Below, piece after piece: positions 1 to 8,625 of a stretch of 64,000 bases of DNA. The translations under genes were made by a program, and so were the position numbers. The number at the start of each line of letters is the position of its first letter. Position 1 is the first letter of the stretch. Source of the stretch: Phosphoribacter sp037045055 (lineage in GTDB: Bacteria; Actinomycetota; Actinomycetes; Actinomycetales; Dermatophilaceae); NCBI GenBank assembly GCA_037045055.1, contig JBAOHJ010000001.1, positions 852,285 through 916,284 on the forward strand, read 5' to 3'. Below the pieces are notes generated by a model. It made no database searches. It was not told the DNA's origin and was given only the letters and a program-made list of their open reading frames with translations.

Positions 1-780
1 CAGCGCGGCGGTCACCTGGTCGCCGCTGACCTCGGTCGGGTCGACGTTGCCGGTCAGCGAGACGGTCGCCGCAGCCAACAGCAAGCCCAACAGCATGGCT
101 CCGGAGTCGCCCATGAACAGCCGGGCGGGGTTGAAGTTGTGGGGCAGGAAGCCCAGGCAGCAGCCCAAGACCGCGGCGGTGACGAAGGTCGAGGTGGAGA
201 AGACGTTCGCCGGGTTGTACCCGCGGCTCAGCACGTAGGAGTAGGCGAAGAACGCGCCCGCCGCGATCGCGCAGATGCCCGCCGCCAGGCCGTCCAGACC
301 GTCGATCCAGTTCACCGCGTTGACGGTGACGAGAACGACGACGATGGTCACCGTGACGAGCACCGGCCCGGGCAGCACCGTGCTGGTGCCGAACACCGGC
401 ACCGAGAGCATCATCACGCCCCGGTAGGCCATCACCCCCGCGGCCAGGATCTGCCCGGCCAGCTTGGTCACCCAGTCCAGCCCCCAGATGTCGTCGGCCG
501 CGCCGACCGCACAGATGATCGCCGCGCCGATGAGCACGCCGCTCATCTGGCCACTGGCGTAGACCCCCGACAGGTAGGGCAGCTCCCGGGCCACGACCGT
601 GGCGGCGGCGAAGCCCAGTAGGATACCCACCCCGCCCAGGCGAGGCATCGGCACGGTGTGCACGTCACGGTCACGCAGCGGGGTGAAGGCCCCGGCGAGC
701 ACGGCGACCGCCCGCACCAACGGGGTGGCCAGGTAGGTCACGGCCATGGCGACCGCGAAGACGAGAAGGTACTCCCTCAC
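1..780 (-). CDS. wecA: Undecaprenyl-phosphate GlcNAc-1-phosphate transferase, WecA/MraY family (3' end cut by window edge)
   Basis: Polytopic membrane enzyme of the MraY/WecA family, which moves a sugar-1-phosphate from a UDP-sugar to a polyprenyl phosphate to start cell-wall polysaccharide synthesis. The 260 visible residues hold the family signatures in order: ADDIWG with the Asp pair at residues 96-97, NAVNWIDGLDGLAAG starting at 154, HNFNPAR at 214-220 and MGDSG at 223-227. Hydrophobic segments fill the spaces between them. The GTG start follows GAGGAGGT. It lies 39 bp after glyA in the rho-to-wecA gene order also seen in mycobacteria (Rv1297-Rv1302), so the wecA rather than mraY assignment rests on context. 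The C-terminus is outside the window. Confidence 0.88.
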   Translation of the reverse strand, partial: MREYLLVFAVAMAVTYLATPLVRAVAVLAGAFTPLRDRDVHTVPMPRLGGVGILLGFAAATVVARELPYLSGVYASGQMSGVLIGAAIICAVGAADDIWGLDWVTKLAGQILAAGVMAYRGVMMLSVPVFGTSTVLPGPVLVTVTIVVVLVTVNAVNWIDGLDGLAAGICAIAAGAFFAYSYVLSRGYNPANVFSTSTFVTAAVLGCCLGFLPHNFNPARLFMGDSGAMLLGLLLAAATVSLTGNVDPTEVSGDQVTAAL

Positions 781-819
781 CCGGTCACCTCCTCGGCCGC
801 CCGCCCGAGACCGGCTCGG

Positions 820-2091
820 TCAGCGCGGGTATGCCGGGAACGCCGTGACGAGCTCGCTCACCCCGGCCCGGACCCGCCGAGACACCGGGTGCTCGGGATC
901 GGGGTCGCCCTGGGTGACCGCGTCGGCGATGAGATCGGCGATCCGGCGCATCTGCGGCTCGCCCATGCCCTGGGTCGTCACGCTCGGGGTGCCCACCCGG
1001 ATGCCCGAGGCGACGCTCGGCGGCTTGGGGTCGAAAGGGATGGCGTTCTTGTTCAGGACGATCCCCGCGGCGTCGGCCCGGGCCTCGGCGTCCTGGCCGG
1101 TGACCCCGATCCCCTGCAGGTCGTGCAGGGACAGGTGGGTGTCGGTGCCGCCGGTCGTCGGGCGGATGCCGTGGGCGGCCAGACCCTGCGCGAGGGCGGC
1201 GGCGTTGCGGACCACCTGCGCGGCATACGCGGCATACTCCGGGGTCGCGCACTCCTTGAAGTTCACCGCCTTGGCCGCGACGGTGTGCATCTGCGGACCG
1301 CCCTGCATCATCGGGAACACCGCCTTGTCGATGGCGGCCGCGTGCTCCGCGGCGCAGACGATGGCGCCGGAGCGGGGGCCGCGCAGGACCTTGTGCGTGG
1401 TGAACGACACGACGTCGGCGTGGGGGACCGGGCTGGGGATGGCCTTACCGGCGACCAGCCCGATGAAGTGGGCGGCGTCGACCCAGAAGATCGCCCCGAC
1501 CTCGTCGGCGATGGCCCGGAAGCGCGCGAAGTCGATGAGCCTGGGGATCGCCGAGCCACCGGCGAGGATGACCTTGGGCCGGTGCTCCTTGGCCAGCGCC
1601 TCCACCTGGGCGTAGTCGATGTCCTCGGTGTCCTTGTCGACGCCGTAGTGCACCGCGTGGAACCACTTGCCGCTGAACGAGATCTTCGTCCCGTGGGTGA
1701 GGTGACCGCCGTGCGGCAGGCTCATCGCGAGGATCGTCTCGCCCGGCTTCATGAAGGCGCCGTAGACCGCCTGGTTGGCGCTGGCCCCGCTGTGGCTCTG
1801 CACGTTGGCGTGGTCGGCCTCGAACAGGGCCTTGCACCGCTCGATGGCCAGGGTCTCGGCCTTGTCGACCTCGCTGCACCCGCCGTAGTAGCGACGACCC
1901 GGGTAGCCCTCGGCGTACTTGTTGGACAGCGTCGAGCCCAGCGCGGTGAGCACCGCGGGCGAGGAGAGGTTCTCGCTGGCGATGAGCTGCAGTCCCCCGC
2001 GGATCCGACCGAGCTCGGACAGCAGGACGTCCGCGATCTGCGGGTCCAGAGCCTGCAGGGCGTCGAAGTCGGAGCCGTAGAACTGGGTCAT
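820..2091 (-). CDS. glyA: Serine hydroxymethyltransferase
   Basis: PLP enzyme interconverting serine plus tetrahydrofolate with glycine plus 5,10-methylene-tetrahydrofolate, the main source of one-carbon units. The 423-residue length is normal. The PLP-lysine motif TTHKVLRGPR has Lys at residue 234, and SHSGASANQAVY (about 99-110) and HGGHLTHG are typical. A GGAG box precedes the ATG. It sits between sua5 and the wecA-type gene on the same strand. The gene carries two GTATGCCG octamers only 9 bp apart (1221-1237), reading Tyr-Ala twice with TAT codons. Confidence 0.97.
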   Translation of the reverse strand: MTQFYGSDFDALQALDPQIADVLLSELGRIRGGLQLIASENLSSPAVLTALGSTLSNKYAEGYPGRRYYGGCSEVDKAETLAIERCKALFEADHANVQSHSGASANQAVYGAFMKPGETILAMSLPHGGHLTHGTKISFSGKWFHAVHYGVDKDTEDIDYAQVEALAKEHRPKVILAGGSAIPRLIDFARFRAIADEVGAIFWVDAAHFIGLVAGKAIPSPVPHADVVSFTTHKVLRGPRSGAIVCAAEHAAAIDKAVFPMMQGGPQMHTVAAKAVNFKECATPEYAAYAAQVVRNAAALAQGLAAHGIRPTTGGTDTHLSLHDLQGIGVTGQDAEARADAAGIVLNKNAIPFDPKPPSVASGIRVGTPSVTTQGMGEPQMRRIADLIADAVTQGDPDPEHPVSRRVRAGVSELVTAFPAYPR

Positions 2092-2179
2092 GGGGCGTCT
2101 CCGGGAGCGGGGAACGGGGGTGACTCACTGTATGCCGTGCCGGTCGCCACGCGCTCGCGGCACGCCCCGGCCGGCCGCC

Positions 2180-2977
2180 TCAGCGCCGACGTCTCGACCC
2201 GGCCACCTTGGGGCCGGGCGACCGCCGGGGGTCCGAGGCCCTCGCGGCGGCCTCCCGCTCGCGCACCGCGTTGCGCCGGGCCCGGTCGGCGAGGACCTGC
2301 GCCTCGCGCAGCGCCCGCCCCTGGGCCGAGGCCACCGCGTCCCGCAGCGCGTCGAGGACCGCGTCGATCGCCTCGGCGGACACGGCGCCCTCGCGCAGGG
2401 TCACCGGCTGCCCCCCGGTGCAGTCGAGGATGGTGGAGGGGGCGCTGTCCGGCAACGGGCCGGCGTCGAGATAGACGGCGACGGCCTCGCCGAGTTGCTC
2501 GCGCGCCTGCGCCCCGGTCGTCGCGGGCGGCATACCGGTGCGGTTGGCGCTGGTCACCGCCATGGGGCCCACGGCCTGCAGCAGGGCCAGGGCCGTCTCG
2601 TCGGCGGGCATCCGCACCGCGACCGTGCCGTTGGTGTCGCCGAGGTCCCATCGCAGGGACGACTGCGCGGGGCACACCAGGGTCAGCGGCCCGGGCCAGA
2701 ACGCCGCCACCAGTGCCCCGACGTAGTCGGGCAGGTCTCTGGCCAGGCCGTCGAGGGTGCGCCGGTCCGGGACCAGCACCGGCGGCGGCATCTCGCGCCC
2801 GCGGCCCTTGGCGGCCAGGACCGCCCCGACCGCGGCCGGGTCGAACGGGTCGCAGCCCACCCCGTAGACGGTGTCGGTCGGCAGCACGACCACGCGCCCG
2901 TTGCGGACCGCCTCGGCCGCCGCAGCCACCCCGACCGCCGAGCCCTGCGGGTCGGTGCAGTCGTAGACCTCGCTCAC
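2180..2977 (-). CDS. L-threonylcarbamoyladenylate synthase (Sua5/YrdC/YwlC family)
   Basis: Makes threonylcarbamoyl-AMP from threonine, bicarbonate and ATP for the t6A modification of ANN-decoding tRNAs. A YrdC fold is indicated by PTDTVYGV at residues 33-40, KGRGREMP near 57-64 and VTSANRTG at 141-148. After the YrdC domain there is a basic, Arg/Ala-rich tail of about 55 residues that is probably disordered. The GTG start at 2977 is chosen because a TAGGAT -10 box lies exactly 7 nt upstream, which suggests a leaderless transcript in addition to readthrough from prmC. It is adjacent to prmC, as in many actinobacteria. Confidence 0.94.
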   Translation of the reverse strand: MSEVYDCTDPQGSAVGVAAAAEAVRNGRVVVLPTDTVYGVGCDPFDPAAVGAVLAAKGRGREMPPPVLVPDRRTLDGLARDLPDYVGALVAAFWPGPLTLVCPAQSSLRWDLGDTNGTVAVRMPADETALALLQAVGPMAVTSANRTGMPPATTGAQAREQLGEAVAVYLDAGPLPDSAPSTILDCTGGQPVTLREGAVSAEAIDAVLDALRDAVASAQGRALREAQVLADRARRNAVREREAAARASDPRRSPGPKVAGSRRRR

Positions 2978-2984
2978 CCGGGCA

Positions 2985-2990
2985 ATCCTA
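2985..2990 (-). promoter_or_regulatory. -10 box TAGGAT, leaderless promoter for the Sua5-family gene
   Basis: TAGGAT read on the minus strand ends 7 nt before the GTG start of the threonylcarbamoyladenylate synthase gene, so transcription would begin at or next to the start codon. Its first three bases are also the TAG stop codon of prmC. No clear -35 is visible. This is an inference from spacing. Confidence 0.5.
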
Positions 2991-3857
2991 GGAGCCCGGC
3001 CGGGCCCGCACGGCGCGCACGACTCGAGGGCGACCGGACAGGTCGGGGTGGTCGGTGGCCACGCGCCAGTCGCCGGCGCGCGCCAAGGCGCGCAACAGCC
3101 CCGCCCCCTGCCGCTCGCCGTGCTCCATGACGAGCACCCCTGCGGTGCGCAACAGCCGGCCGGCGCGGTGGGCCATGGCCAGCGGCAGCTCCAGGCCGTC
3201 CGGACCCCCGTAGAGCGCCAGGGCCGGGTCGTGGTCGCGGACCTCGGGGTCGCGGGGCACCGCGTCGGCCGGCACGTAGGGCGGGTTGCAGGTGACCAGG
3301 TCGACCGTGCCCTCAAGGTGGCGGTATGCCGTGCGGGCGTCGCCGAGGGCGAGCTCGACGTCCAGCCCGAGCAGCTCGCGGTTGCGCACCGCCCAGGCGT
3401 GCGCGCCGGCGTCGACCTCGACGGCGTACACGGTCGCGGCGGGGCACTCGTCCTTGATCGCGAAGGCCACTGCCCCCGAGCCGGTCGCGAGGTCGACGAC
3501 GACGGGCCGGGGCCGGGCGCCGACGGCGGCGAGGGCCAGGGTGACCAGAGTCTCGGTCTCGGGGCGGGGGACGAACACCCCGGGGCCCACGGCCAGGGTG
3601 AGCCGGCGGAAGTGGGCCTGCCCGGTGAGGTGCTGCAGCGGCACCCGTCGGGCGCGCTCGGCGACCAGGTCGGCGTAGCGGTCGGCATACGCGTCGGGCA
3701 GCGGCGCACCCCCGAGGACCATGAGCCGGCGGGCCTGACCCACGGTGACGCCCAGGGCGTGCGCGGCCAGGACCAGCGCGTCGACCGGCGCGGAGGGCAC
3801 GCCGGCGGCGGCCAGCCGATGGGTGGCCGCCCGCACGCTCTCACGCAGCTGGCTCAC
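2988..3857 (-). CDS. prmC: Release factor glutamine methyltransferase
   Basis: N5-glutamine methyltransferase that modifies the Gln of the GGQ motif in release factors RF1 and RF2 using SAM. The catalytic NPPY motif is at residues 191-194, the SAM-binding DLATGSG at 122-128, and PRPETE at 97-102, which is the classic PrmC order. It has 289 residues with a GTG start overlapping the prfA stop codon as GTGA (3854-3857), so it is translationally coupled to its own substrate RF1. Confidence 0.96.
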   Translation of the reverse strand: MSQLRESVRAATHRLAAAGVPSAPVDALVLAAHALGVTVGQARRLMVLGGAPLPDAYADRYADLVAERARRVPLQHLTGQAHFRRLTLAVGPGVFVPRPETETLVTLALAAVGARPRPVVVDLATGSGAVAFAIKDECPAATVYAVEVDAGAHAWAVRNRELLGLDVELALGDARTAYRHLEGTVDLVTCNPPYVPADAVPRDPEVRDHDPALALYGGPDGLELPLAMAHRAGRLLRTAGVLVMEHGERQGAGLLRALARAGDWRVATDHPDLSGRPRVVRAVRARPGS

Positions 3858-4948
3858 CGGCTCTGGCCGGCCGCCGCCATCCGCTGAGCCTCGTCGGCCT
3901 GCACGCACGACGCGACGAGCGCGTCGAGGTCCCCGCCGAGCACCGCCTCGAGGTTGTAGGCCTTGAAGCCGGTGCGATGGTCGGCGATGCGGTTCTCCGG
4001 GAAGTTGTAGGTGCGGATGCGTTCGGACCGGTCGACGGTGCGCACCTGGGAGCGGCGGGCCGCCGAGGCGGCCGCCTCGGCGGCCTCGCGGGCGATCTGG
4101 CGCAGCCGTGCCCGGAGCACCCGCAGCGCGGACTCCTTGTTCTGCAGTTGGGACTTCTCGTTCTGGCACGAGACGACCACGCCGGTCGGCAGGTGGGTGA
4201 TCCGCACCGCCGAATCGGTGGTGTTGACCGACTGTCCCCCGGGGCCGGAGGAGCGGTAGACGTCGACGCGCAGGTCGTTCGGACCGATCTCGACCTCGTC
4301 GTCGTCGTCGACGTCGGGCATGACGAGCACGCCGGCGGCGGAGGTGTGGATGCGCCCCTGGCTCTCGGTCACCGGCACCCGCTGCACCCGGTGGACGCCG
4401 CCTTCGTACTTCAGCCGCGCCCACGGCGCCTCGCCCGGCTCAGGAATACCCTTGGCGCGTAAGGCGATCCGTGCCTCTTTGTAGCCACCGAGGTCGGACT
4501 CGGTGGCATCGAGCAGCTCGGTCGCCCAACCCTGGCGCTCGGCGTACCGCAGGTACATCCGGACCAGGTCCCCGGCGAACAGCGCCGACTCCGCCCCGCC
4601 CTCCCCCGCCTTGACCTCGAGGATCACGTCGCGGTCGTCGTCGGGGTCGCGCGGCAGCAGTAGGGTGCGCAGGCGCTCCTGGGCGACCTCGACGGTGGCC
4701 TCGATCGCCGGGATCTCCTGGGCGAAGGACGGCTCGTCGGCGGCCAGCTCGCGGGCCACGCCGAGGTCGTCGCGGGCCGCGACCAGGGCCCGGTAGGCCG
4801 CCACGGTCGGGCCCAGCGCGGCATACCGCCGGTTGAGGGAGCGCAGCCGCGCCGGGTCGGCATGCACGGCGGGGTCGGCCAGGGCGGCCTCGATGGCCAG
4901 GTGCTCCTGCACGAGCGGGTGCGCCGAGGACGCCAGGGCGTCGGTCAC
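3854..4948 (-). CDS. prfA: Peptide chain release factor 1
   Basis: Class I release factor recognising UAA and UAG. The anticodon-mimic tripeptide PVT is at residues 192-194 and the catalytic GGQ at 237-239 in a typical SSGPGGQSVNTTDS context. The GTG at 4948 is preferred (364 aa) because a GAGGAGGGGAGGG Shine-Dalgarno stretch lies just upstream. An ATG at 4981 would add 11 unconserved residues. It is followed by the overlapping prmC and preceded by rpmE on the same strand. Confidence 0.97.
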   Translation of the reverse strand: MTDALASSAHPLVQEHLAIEAALADPAVHADPARLRSLNRRYAALGPTVAAYRALVAARDDLGVARELAADEPSFAQEIPAIEATVEVAQERLRTLLLPRDPDDDRDVILEVKAGEGGAESALFAGDLVRMYLRYAERQGWATELLDATESDLGGYKEARIALRAKGIPEPGEAPWARLKYEGGVHRVQRVPVTESQGRIHTSAAGVLVMPDVDDDDEVEIGPNDLRVDVYRSSGPGGQSVNTTDSAVRITHLPTGVVVSCQNEKSQLQNKESALRVLRARLRQIAREAAEAAASAARRSQVRTVDRSERIRTYNFPENRIADHRTGFKAYNLEAVLGGDLDALVASCVQADEAQRMAAAGQSR

Positions 4949-5041
4949 GGGGCCCTCCCCTCCTCGGGCGACACGGCACACCGGGCCAGACGGCGACGCC
5001 GGCCCGGCGAGAGTGTCGCGGACCGGCGTCGCCGAGCCGCG

Positions 5042-5257
5042 CTACGTGGCGGCCTTCTTTCCGTACCGGGCCTGGAACCGGGCGACGCGACCACCGGTGT
5101 CGAGGATTTTCTGCTTGCCGGTGTAGAACGGGTGGCACTGCGAGCAGACCTCGGCGTGGATGACACCGTTCTTGGCCGTGCTGCGGGTGGTGAACGTGGT
5201 GCCGCAGGTGCAGCTCACCTGGGTCGGCCCGTAGGCCGGGTGGATGTCCTTCTTCAC
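5042..5257 (-). CDS. rpmE: 50S ribosomal protein L31, zinc-binding form
   Basis: 71-residue bL31. The zinc-ribbon cysteines are all present: CTC at residues 16-18 and CSQC at 37-40, so this is the C+ form, which is normally used when zinc is plentiful and replaced by a C- paralogue when zinc is low. The GTG start is preceded by AAGGAGA with 7-nt spacing. It lies between rho and prfA, the usual place. The 180 bp back to rho contains a possible TTGACC -35 but no convincing -10. Confidence 0.97.
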   Translation of the reverse strand: MKKDIHPAYGPTQVSCTCGTTFTTRSTAKNGVIHAEVCSQCHPFYTGKQKILDTGGRVARFQARYGKKAAT

Positions 5258-5437
5258 TGCCGTCTCCTTGTCGATGCCGGCCCGGGTCGGCGCGCCACGA
5301 CGGGCCGATGCCCTCGTGCACCGCGGATGCCGTGAACCGGACCGAGGGTCAAGTGTGCCAGAGCACCCGGCGCTGGCCCAACCCGCGCGCGCCGGCCCAA
5401 CCTCGCGCCCCGGCCGCGCCCGTCCCGCCGCGTCGGG

Positions 5438-7360
5438 TCAGTCGTCGTCCTCGTCGTCGAGCTTGATCGAGGAGGTCCGCTGCACCTGGACGAGGAACTC
5501 CACGTTGCTCTTGGTATTGCGCAGCTTGGCCAGCAGCAGCTCAATGCCCTGGGTCTCGTCCAGCGCCGAGAGCACTCGGCGCAGCTTCCACATGATCTTC
5601 AGCTCCTCCGGCGACATGAGGATGTCCTCGCGCCGGGTGCCGGAGGCGTTGACGTCGACCGCGGGGAAGATCCGCCGGTTGGCCAGTTGCCGGGACAGCT
5701 TGAGCTCCCAGTTGCCGGTGCCCTTGAACTCCTCGAAGATCACCTCGTCCATCTTCGAGCCGGTCTCGACCAGGGCGGTGGCCAGGATGGTCAGCGACCC
5801 GCCGTTCTCGATGTTGCGCGCGGCGCCGAAGAACCTCTTGGGCGGGTAGAGCGCCGCCGAGTCGACGCCGCCGGAGAGGATCCGGCCGCTGGCCGGGGCG
5901 GCGAGGTTGTAGGCCCGGCCGAGGCGGGTGATGCCGTCGAGCAGCACGACGACGTCCTGGCCGAGCTCGACGAGGCGCTTGGCCCGCTCGATGGCCAGCT
6001 CGGCGACCGTGGTGTGGTCGTCGGCAGGCCGGTCGAAGGTCGAGGCGATGACCTCGCCGCGGACCGTGCGCTGCATGTCGGTGACCTCCTCGGGGCGCTC
6101 GTCGACGAGCACGACCATGAGGTGGACCTCGGGATTGTTCGTCGTGATGGCGTTGGCCACGGCCTGCAGGATGAGCGTCTTGCCCGCCTTGGGCGGGCTG
6201 ACGATGAGCCCCCGCTGGCCCTTGCCGATCGGGGACACCAGGTCGATCACCCGGGTGGTGATGCCGTTCGACGCGGTCTCCAGCCGCAGGCGGTCCTGGG
6301 GGTACAGCGGCGTGAGCTTGGTGAACTCGACCCGGGCCTTGGCCTGCTCGGGGGTCATACCGTTGACGGTGTCCAGGCGCACCAGGGCGTTGAACTTGGC
6401 GCGGTTGCCGCCCTGAGCGGTGGGCGCCTCGCCCTCGCGCAGGGCCCGGACCGCGCCGGTGACCGCGTCGCCCTTGCGCAAGCCGTTGCGTTTGACCATC
6501 CCCAGCGGCACGTAGACGTCGTTGGGGCCGGGCAGGTAGCCGGACGTGCGCACGAAGGCGTAGTTGTCCAGGACGTCGAGGATCCCGGCGACCGGCACGA
6601 GGACGTCGTCCTCGGAGATCTGGACGTCCTGCTCCTGCTGGTAGTCCCCGCCGAGGCCGCCCTGGCCGTAGCCACCCTGCCCGCGCCCCCGCTTGCGGTC
6701 GCGGCTGCGCTGCCGGCTGCGCCGGCGACCGGGTCGGGCGTCGCCGTCGTCCTCGTAGCGGGCGCTCTGGCCGGCGTGGCCGTGCGCCTGGCCCGGCTGG
6801 CTGAACGCCTGGCTGGGCTGGCCCTGGCTGGGCTGGCCCTGGCTGGGTTGGCCCGGACCGGCCGGGGTATGGCCGGCCTGGCCCTGGCTCGACTGGCCCT
6901 GGCCGGGCTGGCCCGGACCGGCCAAGGCATGGCCGGCCTGGCCCTGATCGGCCCGGGTCTGGCCTGGCTGCTCCCGACCCGGGCCGTGGTGCCCCCGGTG
7001 CGCGGGTGCGCCCGCTCGGTCGGCCTGCGTTCCGGTCGCGGCCGACTCGCCGTGGCCGTTACTGCCGGGCGCCTGGGCCGGCGGCCCCGACGACACCGGC
7101 TCGCCGGCCCGCTCGGGACGCTCGGTCGGAGCCTGGGTGGTGCTCGGTGCGCCCGACGAGGGGGGCTGGCCCCGGTGCGGCTCGGACGACCCGCCGGAGC
7201 GGCGGGCGGCGATCGCGGCGACGAGCTCGTCCTTGCGCATCCGCCCGGTCCCGGTGATCCCCAGACCCGACGCCATGCCCTTGAGTTCGGCGACGTTGAG
7301 GCCCGACAGGCCTCGCGACGGGCGCGACGAGGCGTCCGCGATCTCGATGGTGTCTGTCAC
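5438..7360 (-). CDS. rho: Transcription termination factor Rho with long Gly/Gln/Pro-rich insertion
   Basis: Hexameric RNA-dependent ATPase helicase that ends transcription. Starting from the GTG at 7360 the product is 640 aa. An N-terminal Rho_N helical domain (LSGLNVAELKG near residues 15-25) is followed by a long low-complexity insertion with about 20-residue repeats rich in G, Q, P and S and a basic Arg-rich patch, then the RNA-binding and ATPase core. Walker A (PPKAGKT) starts near residue 389 and Walker B (VVVLLDG) near 470, and the tail is acidic (LDDEDDD). Insertions of this sort are characteristic of actinobacterial Rho and add RNA binding and possibly condensate formation. An ATG at 7567 would cross the probable promoter and is rejected as the start. 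Confidence 0.96.
   Translation of the reverse strand: MTDTIEIADASSRPSRGLSGLNVAELKGMASGLGITGTGRMRKDELVAAIAARRSGGSSEPHRGQPPSSGAPSTTQAPTERPERAGEPVSSGPPAQAPGSNGHGESAATGTQADRAGAPAHRGHHGPGREQPGQTRADQGQAGHALAGPGQPGQGQSSQGQAGHTPAGPGQPSQGQPSQGQPSQAFSQPGQAHGHAGQSARYEDDGDARPGRRRSRQRSRDRKRGRGQGGYGQGGLGGDYQQEQDVQISEDDVLVPVAGILDVLDNYAFVRTSGYLPGPNDVYVPLGMVKRNGLRKGDAVTGAVRALREGEAPTAQGGNRAKFNALVRLDTVNGMTPEQAKARVEFTKLTPLYPQDRLRLETASNGITTRVIDLVSPIGKGQRGLIVSPPKAGKTLILQAVANAITTNNPEVHLMVVLVDERPEEVTDMQRTVRGEVIASTFDRPADDHTTVAELAIERAKRLVELGQDVVVLLDGITRLGRAYNLAAPASGRILSGGVDSAALYPPKRFFGAARNIENGGSLTILATALVETGSKMDEVIFEEFKGTGNWELKLSRQLANRRIFPAVDVNASGTRREDILMSPEELKIMWKLRRVLSALDETQGIELLLAKLRNTKSNVEFLVQVQRTSSIKLDDEDDD
6841..6960 (-). 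repeat. Tandem 60-bp repeat encoding 20-residue units in Rho
   Basis: Two near-identical 60-bp units lie end to end at 6841-6900 and 6901-6960, each containing GGCCCGGACCGGCC. They encode two copies of a unit centred on QAGHxxAGPGQPxQGQ, with further degenerate GQPSQ units on the low-coordinate side. It is a coding minisatellite in the disordered insertion of Rho and could vary in copy number between strains. Confidence 0.8.
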
Positions 7361-7574
7361 GAAGGTCCTTCCCCCTCGTTGTCGGCGGCCTCGCGTGAGG
7401 GCGGCCGAGGTATGACGGCCAGCAGTGCTGGCCTGGTGTGGCCCCGTCGACGTGCAGGCGTCAAGCGTGCGGGCACGTCGCAGGCGAGCAGACTCGCCGT
7501 CCGTGGGGGGCTGCGACCACGCACCCGGCTCGCGCGCGAGCCGGCGGTCGCGATGCCAATGTAACACCTTCCCG

Positions 7575-7594
7575 GGGTCGGCTGTTCCCGACCC
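7575..7594 (-). terminator. Hairpin after the thr operon, before the rho promoter
   Basis: A perfect 7-bp stem, GGGTCGG with CCGACCC, encloses a 6-nt loop (7582-7587) about 65 nt beyond the thrB stop codon. There is no U-run, which is common for terminators in high-GC actinobacteria. A TACATT -10-like element follows at about 7557-7562 on the minus strand, fitting an independent rho promoter. The 298-bp gap to rho also holds a weaker GACGTGC/GCACGTC inverted repeat (7449-7479) in the rho leader. Confidence 0.45.
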
Positions 7595-7658
7595 GCAGAC
7601 GCATGGTCCGCGCGGTCGGGGGTCCGTCCGCGCAGTCGGAGCGCCCAGGGCCGACAGG

Positions 7659-8621
7659 TCAGCAGGCGAGGACCTGCGCGCCCTGACGGGGGATGCCGGG
7701 CTGCAGCCGCGTCCAGTCCCCGAACGTCGCCGGCAGGGTCACCTCGGGGGCGCGGCTGCGCCGCACGAGCACGAGCACGCTGGGTCCGGCACCCGAGATG
7801 AGGGCGGCGTGGCCCCGCTCCCGCAGGTGGTCCACCACGGCCATCGACGCGGCATACGAAGGCCGGCGGGCCTCCTGGTGCAGCCAGTCCCGGGTCGCCG
7901 GCAGGAGCAGCTCCGGGCGGCGCGTGGCCGCCTCGACGAGCAGGGCGGCCCGGGCGCCGTTGCGCGCGGCGTCCCGCAGGGGCACCTGGTCGGGCAGCAT
8001 CGCCCGGGCGGTGTGGGTGGCCAGGGTGGCCTCCGGGACGAAGACGACCGCGCAGAGCTCGGGGTGGATGGGCAGTCGGGCCGTCACCGTGGAGCCCTCG
8101 TGCGGGTCGCCCGGGTCGCCGGTCCAGGACAGGGTGAGCCCGCCGTAGACCGTGGCCGAGGCGTTGTCCGGGTGGCCCTCCAGGTCGCTCGCGATGGCGT
8201 TGGCCATGGCCCGGTCGACCTCGATGGCCGCGCCGGGGTCTGGAGCCGAGCCAGCGGCATACGCCGAAAGCCCTTGCGCGGCAACGACACCGGCCACGAT
8301 AGCGGTGGCCGAGCTGCCCATGCCCCGCCCGTGCGGGACGGCGTTGCGGGCCACCAGCCGCATGCCGGCGGGCAGGGTGACACCGATCCGGTCGAACGCG
8401 CGGACCATGGAGCGGTAGACCAGGTGCGACTCGTCGCGGGGGACGCCGTCGCGGCCCTGCCCGTGCACCTCGATCCGCAGACCGGGGACGCGGGTCACGG
8501 TGACCTCGACCTCGTCCCACACGCCCAGCGCCAGGCCGATCGAGTCGAACCCAGGCCCGAGGTTGGCGCTGCTGGCCGGCGCCCGCACCCGGATCGCCGC
8601 GCCGACGGGGACGGTGGACAC
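7659..8621 (-). CDS. thrB: Homoserine kinase
   Basis: GHMP-family kinase that phosphorylates homoserine for threonine synthesis. The ATP-binding glycine/serine motif PHGRGMGSSATA lies at residues 97-108, and the N-terminal APASSANLGPGFDSIGLAL is typical of ThrB. It has 320 residues with a GTG start 4 bp after the thrC stop. Last gene of hom-thrC-thrB. Confidence 0.96.
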   Translation of the reverse strand: MSTVPVGAAIRVRAPASSANLGPGFDSIGLALGVWDEVEVTVTRVPGLRIEVHGQGRDGVPRDESHLVYRSMVRAFDRIGVTLPAGMRLVARNAVPHGRGMGSSATAIVAGVVAAQGLSAYAAGSAPDPGAAIEVDRAMANAIASDLEGHPDNASATVYGGLTLSWTGDPGDPHEGSTVTARLPIHPELCAVVFVPEATLATHTARAMLPDQVPLRDAARNGARAALLVEAATRRPELLLPATRDWLHQEARRPSYAASMAVVDHLRERGHAALISGAGPSVLVLVRRSRAPEVTLPATFGDWTRLQPGIPRQGAQVLAC

Positions 8622-8625
8622 CGGG

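Noticed and set aside
658..2991. Very long plus-strand open frames opposite glyA and the Sua5-family gene
   Set aside because: They are Arg/Gly/His/Asp-rich, lack any family motif, and lie antisense to clear conserved genes; long antisense frames are normal at this GC.
5438..7567. Longer Rho start at 7567
   Set aside because: The extra 69 residues cross the probable promoter and have no similarity to Rho; GTG at 7360 begins the conserved Rho_N region.
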